Assembly: GCA_030549495.1 (NCBI GenBank)
Contig: JAUIRK010000855.1
Coordinates: forward strand, 1,923,501-1,987,500
Direction of reading: 5' to 3'
Length of the DNA stretch: 64,000 nucleotides
DNA from: Nectonema munidae
Lineage: Eukaryota; Nematomorpha; Nectonematoida; Nectonematidae
The notes under the pieces are model-generated. The model did no database searches, was not told where the DNA came from, and saw only the letters and a list, made by a program, of their open reading frames with translations. How positions within the stretch are numbered: position 1 is the first letter of the stretch; the number at the start of each line of letters is the position of its first letter. Positions 1 to 41,074 of the stretch are shown here, in pieces. A program made the translations under genes and the position numbers.

Positions 1-590
1 AAAATATAAAATTCTAATAATATGAAGTATTCGCTAAGAATAGAGAATTATATCTTCTTAGAAAATTTATAAGATGTAATCCTGTCTTTTCAATTAAATC
101 ATTAAAACATGTATATAGCATTTTTTCAAACACCTAAACCACCTATTTTTTTGGTTAAAAAAATAATCAATTTATTGAAATCAGCCAAAAAAACAAAATG
201 TCTTGATCTTTTCCCATAGTCATCTCAGAAAAAATGTGCTAGACCACCCGTTTATTAGTAGAAACGATTAAAAAAATCCTTTAAAAAATTTTGAATGAGC
301 TCACTATTCGAGTTCGAATATAATGCACGGCATGAAAAGTAAAAAAAATTGTTGAGCTGATAAAGATTTTATTTGTCCAAGAAACGACAAAGAAAAGTAT
401 TAAAGCCAGAGAGCTGAGCAATAGTTAAAACTAGGGCCTTTTTAAATATCTTGTGGAGTGTGTGGGAGAGAGCCTCTGTCAAAAAATTAAAACTAAAGTT
501 TTAAGAGTCGCATTAGAGAAAAAATTTTAAGGGAGGGGAAAAGCGAAAGATTTTGCAGCAATATAAAATCTATAGCTATTCAAATTTCTT
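1..590. other. AT-rich sequence, no feature seen
   Basis: No ORF, tRNA-like box or repeat with a second copy in the window was recognised. The sequence is AT-rich with short homopolymers. Confidence 0.5.
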
Positions 591-956
591 CCTCAATTTG
601 CATAGTAGTTGATAGGTGCTCAACCAATTCTAAATGGCCCTTTATGTGTAAAATTTTGGAAACTTATTGTTAGAGTTAGGAATAGTGAAAAATTCCCATT
701 AGTGTTAGGGTAGGGTTAAACTTCGGTTTAGTGTTAGCGCAATCGCACATATAATTTACATAAACATATTTTTGACATTCTTGACATAAACTTTCCTATT
801 TATTTGTATTAATGCACGTATAACACAAAAAATATCTAGACATACATACACACACATATATACGAATACATGGATAAATAATTACGAATAGATACATACA
901 ACATACATATTTACATTAGACACACATACAGAGATATACTTAAATCTCAAAAACAA
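591..956 (+). repeat. CA-bearing dispersed repeat, copy 1
   Basis: First of three copies of one family (others at 9,296-10,236 and 42,900-43,203). Shared landmarks in order are CCTCAATTTGCATA near the start, GTGCTCAACCAATT, a TTAGTGTTAGCGCAATCG block, TTTTGACATTCTTGACA, TTCCTATTTATTTGTATTAA, a short CA/TA-rich tract, and GAGATA-ACTTA then CAAAAACAA near the end. Here the dinucleotide part is only a mixed CATA/CACA run. No coding capacity or terminal inverted repeat is evident. It could be a non-autonomous element of the Helentron-associated kind, which often carry a microsatellite, but that class is a guess. Confidence 0.75.
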
Positions 957-1841
957 TATAACGTGTATTTGTATTGGAAGGAATATATAATAAGATGATA
1001 TTTGCATATACAAGACTAGTTTTGTATTTGCTTAGATGTTCCTTTGTTTTTGTGTTAGTATGTCTATGTGAGTAAGATTTTGGCGTGTTTTGCCTTTGTA
1101 ATTCAACATTGTCACATATGGATTCATATATTTTATTAAGCAATACATATATGTTTAACATTAACCAACAATAATATATATCTATACATATAATCAATTT
1201 GAATATATAGGAGCACATAGGAATATTTTATTTAAATCCAAATTTTCATAAGATAAAAAGTGAAAAAGGAACCACATTGAAAATTTCCAAAGGTCAAATG
1301 TAAAATGCAATTCTATAAGACGAGTTCACAACTGTGACACGACGTTCTATAAATTATCATATGTTCTTTGTAAGAAAGTGAATGTACTTCAGAAAAAAAA
1401 TCTCATGTTCTGACAGTGAATGTTGGTATCGAAAGTTAATTTCAATCGCTAAACTAACATGTGTAGAGATATCTTTTCACTGATGGAGAATGCCATTAAG
1501 GATACTTATCTTGCTGGAAAAGTAGAATTTCTTAATATTCTGGAAAATACTCAGATCCAGCCCCTACCCTATAGACCTATATTTGGGACGCTGGATTTTG
1601 ACCTGGGGTGACCCTGAAAACTCATCTAGTAATCAGGTTGTCTTCGCCTTATATTATTATAGGGAAGCCGGAAATACATTCAAGAGTGTCAACAAAAATG
1701 TGAAGAACCGCTGCTCTATTCAACTAAAATTATTGACATCACTTATTTGGTTAAGTTATTATTATTTTTAGAGATTATTTTTCAACCCCATAATTTAAGA
1801 TTTAGATTTCAGGCTGAAAGATCAATGTTTTAAAGGGTGGA
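957..1841. other. AT-rich intergenic sequence
   Basis: Only short ORFs in low-complexity sequence. I see no exon-like, tRNA-like or repeat signal here. Confidence 0.5.
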
Positions 1842-2001
1842 ACTTTTTACCCATACACACAAATATGCCCAAATACACCCAAATCTGTGTATCTTTTTAT
1901 TTTAAGCATTTATCTAATATATTTTTAATTTCAAGTTCTTATTTGTAAAAAAAAATATTTTTGTGTATTTGGGTATATGCGGGTGTATTTGGATAAAAAG
2001 T
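1842..2001. repeat. Hairpin-type MITE or long imperfect inverted repeat
   Basis: The two ends are imperfect inverted repeats of about 38 bases. The left arm begins ACTTTTTACCCATACACAC, and the right arm read on the other strand begins ACTTTTTATCCAAATACACC. The 80-base centre is plain AT-rich. No convincing target-site duplication was found, so the element family is open. Confidence 0.5.
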
Positions 2002-2898
2002 CATACAGTGGTTTAAATATTAGCCAATATTAGAAACAACTAGAATAAATTTTGAAACTTATTAATAAAATCAGGGTTAGAAATTAGCCAGTAGTTGAAT
2101 TAAGAATATTATATTTACATTTTACTCTAAGCAAATTAAGCTTTACCTGTCCTTGTAGTAATTTTTCGTATTTCGATTTTTAATAAAGGAAATTTTTGCA
2201 TTTAAAGTGCTGCATTTAGATTTTTTAAAATCAATTATTTTATGAAAAATTCTAATTTGCATCAAAGTACATTTTATTTTTCGATTTAAAGGCAAACTTA
2301 TATTGATATTCCTATCTTTTTGTGAAACATATTTATTATATCTTCTATATGCCATAAAAAAGTCTTAGAATCATTATCATCAGTTGTTGATAAATAAATA
2401 TGCTGCTATAGAATTCAGAATCCAATAATGGTAAATTGATTATGAATCTTTTATCAAGGAAACCTTAAGAGAAGAAATTTTTCAACCATCTTAGATTTCT
2501 ACCACGTTGAGATGCTGTCCTCGACTCATTTATGTATTTGAATAGATAAAACCGTTTTTTACTAACTTTTAAAATTATATAGAATATAAAATTCTTGATA
2601 CATGGAAAAGTTTTTCTATTTTTGTCTCAATTCCAACTCACTCAGTTGATATCTCATTTCAATTATTTTTTTCAAGTCTTTGTATCATGATGGATTTTCT
2701 CAATTTTTAATTGGAATAATTATTTTTGTCAATCCTGGGTTTGGTATAATTTTTTTTGATTAATAAAATTTATTATATAATAATAAAATGACTTTTTATT
2801 TTTTCTAAACTTTTAAACATTCCATTTTTTTTAAATGGAAAAATTTTTTTAATATATTATTAAATTTAGATAATTAAATACATATTGTTTTCATTTCA
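2002..2898. other. AT-rich upstream region of the HIP1-like gene
   Basis: Long T and A tracts, with no ORF resembling a further 5' exon. It presumably holds the promoter and 5' UTR of the gene starting at 2,899, but no motif could be assigned. Confidence 0.4.
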
Positions 2899-34638
<31,740 letters not shown>

Positions 34639-34838
34639 TTTCCTAGTCTTCCTCACTCATTCAACCCCCAAAAGTCTTTGGAAGGATGATCCATCTTCAT
34701 TTCAACTTTTTCATCAAGGATACTCTATCCCTTAATGATGAAAAAGAAACCACATCCCGAAAATTAATCTCTTACTCTTTTGCCCATTTTAATTATAATT
34801 TATAGTTCCAATTATGTGAGATTTTTGTATTTGTATTG

Positions 34839-34844
34839 AATAAA
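34839..34844 (+). terminator. Poly(A) signal of the HIP1-like gene
   Basis: AATAAA 200 bases after the stop codon; the nearest good signal downstream. Confidence 0.5.
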
Positions 34845-35837
34845 TTGAACTTAACATTTGCAAATTCCTTTTTTTTTTTATAAAAAAGTCTTACGCACAT
34901 GTGATTAATTGAATTGAAAGTTAAGTAAAGATGATAATATCCTTTCAGATTCTTTGCTATCTCCATATGTGTGTGGGATTATTACTTGGGGGCCAAATGC
35001 GCTGGTAGGAATTGTCAATAAGGAATGTTGGGCACGCCATATCAGATTCTTCTGTCGAAAAGTGAAGAGAAATTAAGCCTTAATTTTTTCTAAAAGTTTT
35101 TTTAATCAATCAAAAAAATTTTGAACGCTTAATCATTCAAGTTAAATCTAAAATAATTATGTGAATTCAATTTGGTTCACACGTGATTTTATAGAACCCC
35201 CTGAGTTGGAATCGGATAAACAAATGCATTTACATGCGTTTAACCTGTAATTCTTAAAATATTAAAAAAAAAATGTTTGAGTAAAATAAAGTTAAGTGTT
35301 TTTTAAAGTACAAAAAATTGGGTTTTCGCAGTGTTAAAGAAAATTTTTTAAGACAAACTCTTCTTTTAGCTAATTTTCTTTTTAAATGAACATGCTATCA
35401 GAAAACGTTTTTCCAATATGATTCATATAGATGTCGGGAGTAGTGATGAGGTTTGAAGGAAGAGGATGTTTTGGTGCCAGAGAATGTTTTGTTAAGGGCG
35501 AAGTCTAGGATTCCTCTAAGTCTTCTCTTTTGTGTTGTATAAAGCCGAATGTGATATTTGCTAGTGAATTAAAAGAGATGGCGTTGTAGAGATCTACGAC
35601 ATTCCAACTGACTAAAAAGTGTCATGAGAGAATTGTTTTTTGAATTCTTTGGAATCTTTGTCATGCCAATGTTCCCATATGGGAGCACATTTTAGTTGAA
35701 TGATATGGGGAGACGCATTTTTTGTAGTTTTTCATAATTTGAAAAACTTGGCTAAAAATTCATATTGTATATACTTCAAAAAAACTTTTTTAAAATTTTT
35801 TATTTTCATAAATGAGGGGTGATTTTTGTTCATTTTT
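34845..35837. other. Intergenic sequence
   Basis: No gene or repeat copy recognised. A near-palindrome GTTCCCATATGGGAGC lies near 35,669. Confidence 0.4.
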
Positions 35838-36070
35838 TTCAGACTAGTTTTCAAATACGTCTTCATGAAGATACTAAATGCTCTCATTTATATCATAAAA
35901 TTAAAAAACTAATTTCATATACTTTTTGTTATAAATTGTAGCAATATATTTGATTTTTTTGCAACAAGACTTGCAATGTTCCCATATGGGAACGTCTTCA
36001 TATTTTGGCAGGAGTTTTAGAAGAAAAAAATGTTTAATCATTTTTTTTCTTATAGCTAGAAAAAATAATA
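35838..36070. repeat. Dispersed repeat shared with 25.0 kb
   Basis: Second copy of the element at 24,998-25,105, with an internal extra 110 bases that contain the perfect 16-bp palindrome GTTCCCATATGGGAAC at about 35,975. Confidence 0.55.
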
Positions 36071-36865
36071 TAGTTTTTCAAAATAAATCCCATTTTTTTA
36101 AGATTTTAGATAAGAATCTTAACAAATAGATGCTGAAGATTTTAGGTTAAGAGATTGCTTTGTTTGCCACTCATTTTAGCTTTTCTGTACGAGTGTTTAT
36201 GGGTGAGATTATGGTAGCTGATATGACACCTTGGAGCTTAGGTTTTTTTTTGAGTTTGTGAAAGTGATCTGATTAGAGGTTGTTAAGTTAAGAAGGTCTG
36301 GTTTCGTAGTGCTCGGTGTGTAACACTCATAACTAACTCAACACATCCTTTATCTCGCTAAGTTCGAAAATGTTCCCTTTAATCAAAGATGCAGTTGTTG
36401 AGCTTTGAATTTTTGTCTGTATAATTGAACGTAAAAATCAGAACCTTTATTAAGAATCCTGTTTTTCTGAAGGGAAATGGAGTTGAAGGTGTTTGAGGCA
36501 TGCTTAACATTTTATTAATGCAACATGGGAGGGCATCGGGTTCGCTTTTAAATGAGCTAGTCTATTTCTTATGACAATAAAAGAACCGTTTTTAGAGATA
36601 GATGAAATACTTTGAGTGAATTAAGCTTATCAAATTAAGCTTTATCAAATAAATTAAAGCGGAAATTGTCCAATCAAAAAAAGAAGAAAGATTACTTCTT
36701 TCGTTCTATCATGTTATATTTTTATTTTACCTCTCACTTCCCAAATTATTTGACAAATTATACTTCACTATTTGTATTTCAGAAGATTATTTCATCTTGA
36801 TGAATGGAATTTTTTTCCTTTTCCAATATCTTTCGTTACTGTTATCTTTTCCCAATAATACTTTC
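36071..36865. other. Intergenic sequence
   Basis: Ordinary AT-rich DNA. Nothing supported before the 3' UTR of the histone gene. Confidence 0.4.
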
Positions 36866-36872
36866 ATTTATT
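36866..36872 (-). terminator. Candidate poly(A) signal for the H2A gene
   Basis: An AATAAA on the minus strand about 125 bases after the H2A stop. No sequence matching the animal histone stem-loop consensus lies between, so the message may be polyadenylated. Confidence 0.35.
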
Positions 36873-36939
36873 TTCTCTTTTGTTTGCATTTTTGGATTTT
36901 GAAAAAATAAACATGTTTTTAAAGTTTATATATAATTGG

Positions 36940-37459
36940 CATTGATTGATTTTTTAACAATCGATCAATTCTTAATTAAATTTAAAAAAATTCAATCAAG
37001 ATTTTTTGGGAAGTAGAACTGTTTGAATATTTGGCAGTACACCTCCTTGTGATATTGTGACACCAGACAATAGCTTATTTAATTCTTCATCATTTCTTAT
37101 AGCAAGTTGTAAGTGTCTTGGAATAATTCGACTTTTTTTATTGTCTCTAGCAGCGTTGCCTGCTAACTCCAAAATTTCAGCAGCCAAATATTCAATAACA
37201 GCAGCTAAGTAAACAGGCGCACCAGCACCAACTCTATGTGCATAATTTCCTTTTCTAAGATGTCTATGTATTCTTCCCACTGGAAATTGTAATCCTGCTC
37301 TACTGGATCTAGACTTTGATTTCGCTTTGATTTTACCACCTTTTCCACGACCAGACATGATTCAATGTGAGTGTAAGTTAGAGAGAGAGAGAAAAAAAGT
37401 TTAAATGTTAAAAATATGTTAACGTTTTTATATTTTGCGCATTGATTCATTTTTTAACA
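36940..37459 (-). repeat. Direct repeats flanking the H2A gene
   Basis: CATTGATTGATTTTTTAACA at 36,940-36,959 recurs as CATTGATTCATTTTTTAACA at 37,440-37,459 (19 of 20 identical), bracketing 480 bases that contain the whole H2A ORF. This would suit a target-site duplication, but the sequence is low-complexity. Confidence 0.5.
36996..37358 (-). CDS. Histone H2A, intronless, divergent
   Basis: 120 codons, complete and uninterrupted, starting [16 protein letters not shown]. The histone fold is intact ([60 protein letters not shown]), and the acidic-patch residues E56, E61, E64, D90, E91 and E92 (human numbering) are kept. It has changes at near-invariant sites: Leu33 to His and Glu41 to His in or next to loop L1, Thr76 to Ser, and Ala to Ser in VTISQGG. 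The tail stops at PKKS, shorter than the usual PKKTE-type ending. SGVTI resembles fly H2A. It acts in the nucleosome core. It stands alone, with no H2B, H3 or H4 nearby, and is flanked by near-direct 20-bp repeats, so a retrocopy or a specialised variant is possible. Confidence 0.93.
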   Translation of the reverse strand: MSGRGKGGKIKAKSKSRSSRAGLQFPVGRIHRHLRKGNYAHRVGAGAPVYLAAVIEYLAAEILELAGNAARDNKKSRIIPRHLQLAIRNDEELNKLLSGVTISQGGVLPNIQTVLLPKKS

Positions 37460-38386
37460 GGTTTGATTGATTTTCTTAAAAATAAATGACACCATCAGAT
37501 TCGGATTAATATGGGTTCAAGCGAGAAAATAGTAAAAATATTTAATATTTTAACAAACTCTGCAAAAGAAGTCTCGAATAATTTCTAGATTTGCCAAATT
37601 CTAAAGTATGTGATGGAGCACTGCAATAATGAATACTTAGTCCAATAAAATGTCAAAAAGAAGTTTTTTCATTTTACTAATTTCACGTCAAAAAAACAGT
37701 CGCGTTTTCGATGAAAGATGCGTAGAAATGAACAAAGTGAAAATTGATGTTCACGTTCAATTTAAATGCTCACCTGACTGAAATCTCTTTTCTCTTTGAA
37801 AACCAAATGCTCGAAATTTTCAGCTCTAGGGGGTAAAATGGAATCAGCATGAAAATTTCAAGAGGTTATATGCTTGGTGGGTGGTGGGTGTGTTATCATC
37901 GTCTTCAAGCATAATCATCATATGTGCGTATTGATCATTGAAGAAGGATATCATCATTTCAAGAGATGAATTGGTAGAGGGGGATTGGATTTTACCACCA
38001 ACATCTTCTTCCCTTCTCACTCGCTGAAAAGAGGCATTTTTAATAATTCGCATAAGATGCCAAAAAAAACAAAACACACCCCCAATTGTTATAATTCAAT
38101 GAAACCGAAGCAATTATCATAAATCAAAGTGAATCAAATCTTTTTTATCTTTGATGGAAAAGAGTATGATTGATGAAGATGATGAAGATGATGATGATGA
38201 TGATGAATTGCTTTCAAGAGAAATCATGATGACGATGATGTTCAGATAATAAACACCACCACCATCATGATCATTTAGATTAGCGGAATGAAGAATTTAT
38301 ATCTCTTTGTAATTTCTCACGCACACAAGATACACTACAGCAACAACATATGACAACACGAAAGAAAGAAAAAAGAAGAAGCAATT
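37460..38386. other. Intergenic, with short GAT repeats
   Basis: A (GATGAT)n-like stretch lies at 38,173-38,205 with further GATGAC runs to 38,240. It may include the promoter and 5' UTR of the LIM gene. No ORF supported. Confidence 0.4.
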
Positions 38387-38402
38387 ATGGAGTGCCAGAA
38401 AT
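38387..38402 (+). CDS. Possible first coding exon of the LIM gene
   Basis: ATG GAG TGC CAG AAA T followed by GTAAGC would encode MECQK and the first base of a Cys codon: the Cys-X2-Cys that opens a LIM domain, as in FHL proteins that begin near such a motif. The exon ends in phase 1. It is only 16 nt and the exons joining it to 41,030 were not found, so this is a suggestion. Confidence 0.35.
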
Positions 38403-38729
38403 GTAAGCATTATTTATAATATTCATTTGTATTAAGTTCTTTTGCTGATTCCTCTTGTGCTCTAATTTGATTGACATTTTGATGAGCCAGCCAGTTATGT
38501 TCGCAAATCTTCTTGGCTAATCCACAAAATGTTAATAATAATGTTTGCCATCTTCACAAATTTTGTTTTAGCCAAACTTCATTTCCTGCTACGCTAACTA
38601 CTCCCCTCCTTGCGGCTTCTTGCTTGTAACAAAAGCAAGCTCGTTTCATAATTCAACCGTTCCTCCATATGGTATTTTTTTTCAATTTTATCTAAAGCAC
38701 TCCCATCCCTTTGTTGCCTGATGTGTATC

Positions 38730-38952
38730 CAGGGACGTAGCCAGAGGGGGGGGGGGCAAGATGGCAGTGCCCCCCTCCCCCCCCTCCAAATACCTTTTCT
38801 GCCCCCCCCCCCCAAATACCAAATATCAAATATTTTAACTACTTAATTAAAGTTCTTATTTTATTTACAATATGCTTGCCCCCCTAAATTCCTTGCATCC
38901 CCCCCCCCCCCCCCCCCCCCCCCCCCAACTTCCATTTTTGGCTACGCCACTG
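38730..38952. mobile_element. hAT-like MITE with poly-C/G arms
   Basis: A perfect 8-bp target-site duplication TGTGTATC (38,722-38,729 and 38,953-38,960). The termini are CAGGGACGTAGCCA and, on the other strand, CAGTGGCGTAGCCA. Next to the ends are long G or C runs of 11-29 bases. There is no ORF. This end sequence is widespread among animal hAT MITEs. It lies upstream of the LIM exons. Confidence 0.85.
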
Positions 38953-38960
38953 TGTGTATC

Positions 38961-41029
38961 TACGGCTGCCAGATGTCACTATTTTTCGGGGGTTATCCCG
39001 GATTTCACCGAACCCTTAATACCATAAGAGTTCAAGACATTTTGTAACTAAGACACTTCGTATCCTACCTAGATTGGTCATTTCGTGCAAAACTAGGTAT
39101 GAAATATCTCGGAATCTAAACTTCCTAGGCACGAAATCGTGCATCCATCAGATGTACAAATTTTTTAGATGTAAATTTTTTTTTAATTGATCTAAGTAGT
39201 TTGTTTAATCACGTGATCAATCCATCATCTACTATATGATTAGAAAAGTCTTGACATTGCTTGAAATTCTGAATGTAAAAAGAGAATTTCCTGAAAAAAA
39301 TTGTTTGAATGTTTAAATTGCACACATTGTTGCTTTCTTATGTGTCATTTAAATCTTATATCCTAGAATTTTTCATGATTTACATTTTTTAATTAATCGT
39401 TTTATATTTAAAAGTGTAAAAGATTTCTTTTTCGAATTTTGAAAAAAAAGTTAAACTTAATTTTTTTTATTTTTTCATATGTAAAACAATGAAGAAAAAA
39501 TTTCAGTAATAACCGTTAAGCCAATTGTAAAGTAGTTTAAACAATTTTTTTTATGTTTTTTGAAATTTCTCAAGTCAATAAAATCTAAAAATTAAAAAAT
39601 CATTATAAGCTTTTTTGTTTTACAAAAAGTTAAAAAACGATTTCTAAAAAGTCAAATTTTATTTTATAATTATGCAGTATTTCACTCAAAATTTTAAACT
39701 TTTATTTATTAATCAAATATAATCTACGAAACAAATCTTTCCAAATTTAAAAGATTCTTAGCTTAAGTCAAAATTTTTGTCCAATAAGTCAAAAAAGTGA
39801 CCATTTTTTGATTGTAAAGTCAAAAAATAGGATATTTTTAGTTGAAAATTAGTTTCCTTGCTCATAACTTAAAGGCATCTATCACTAATTCGGAATGCTT
39901 GGGACTGGCCTTTTTCTGACTTATTCACTTTACCGGTTTATTATCAGTAGCCAAAATTTGAGATTATTTAACGTATATGTTTAATCGTATAGTTTTGATG
40001 TACATACATTTACTTTTAAAATATAAAACTAATATTTAATTGAAATATTAAATGCAATACTCGAATATGGACATAAAAATGGAAAAAGCCGAAATTTTAA
40101 TGAAAATATTATTATTCCCCCTTGTAATAATAATGATTAAACTTCACAGAAATATTGATGCTAAAAGATTGTTTTAATCAATACATTTGTTTTGTTTACT
40201 GCATTTCTTGAAATTCTAGGAAAAAAAAATTAAAATCAATAACAAATATATTTTTCATAGCCAATTTTCGGTGAAATATCCATGATGAAATGTTCGTTTG
40301 ATAAATGTCCGTTGTCCAAATGCCTAATATACCACCAATCCCTTGAGAAACTATTTCTTCATGTTGATTCCTTCCATTTTTATCAATCGTTTTTTTTTAT
40401 TTTATAATTTATGAAATAATAGCCTGCTAATTTGTCCCCCAGACATTTTAGGTGATAGACATTTGGGCAAATGAAGCATTTGTCATGTAACTTTGCGTAG
40501 ATAAGTTCTTCATCACAATTTGTGTGTATAGAAGTTGGAATAGAAAAAAAATTAACCTACAGATTTGTATAGAGAAGCTTGCAAACTTGCTTGAAACGCC
40601 TACAAATGTTTTCCAAATCATAGCGACATTTTCTCTGATATGTCAATTCGGCTTAAAATGTCCTGTCATGATTAATTTATGTTTCATGAGGGGGGGGGGC
40701 GTGACTTTTTTTTTGAAATATTTGCGTCATTGAGTCTAATTGAAGGAAAAAGGTGTATCCATTTCTGTTTTACCTGATATAAGTTTTTAATGAATGCATA
40801 ACATTCTAAAATATATCTTTTGTTATGCTTTCCAAAAAACGGTATAGCTTGCTCCCAGGGCGCTAGGCCTTTTTGTTCATGTAGACGTTCTCATTTGCGC
40901 CCCCAATTTTTACACTGCTTACATTTTAAATCCTTTCTCACAAATGACATGATGCCTTCTACAAGATTATCTGCATCACAGATGCTGCATGAAACTCTAT
41001 TTTATGTTCAAAGGAAAATAATCAATCAG
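38961..41029. other. Putative LIM-gene intron or upstream region
   Basis: AT-rich. 40,142-40,230 is a repeat matched at 41,423-41,510 (ATGCTAAAAGATTGTTTTAA and following). A 10-base poly-G lies at 40,690. 40,855-41,029 is GC-richer and may hide a further LIM-related exon: Cys/His-rich readings appear in two frames but none is clean. Confidence 0.4.
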
Positions 41030-41074
41030 CTGATGAGGGAGTTTGCACCAAATGTCGCCAAGGATTTTCCGCGG
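41030..41074 (+). CDS. LIM-gene exon with first zinc pair
   Basis: It reads DEGVCTKCRQGFSA and ends G|GTATGC in phase 1, so the next exon supplies GQKKVD. The Cys-X2-Cys to His spacing of 18 is standard. The acceptor AATCAG is short of pyrimidines, so the 5' edge is uncertain. Confidence 0.65.

Noticed and set aside
690-720. TTAGGGTAGGGTTA, telomere-like
   Set aside because: Only two imperfect units, and they are part of the dispersed repeat copy at 591-956.
38594-38815. Gly/Arg-rich minus-strand ORF
   Set aside because: Runs through the poly-C/G arms of the MITE at 38,730-38,952.
40281-40475. Possible MITE with GTCCGTTGTCCAAATG and CATTTGGGCAAATG ends
   Set aside because: The inverted similarity is short and no target-site duplication could be found.
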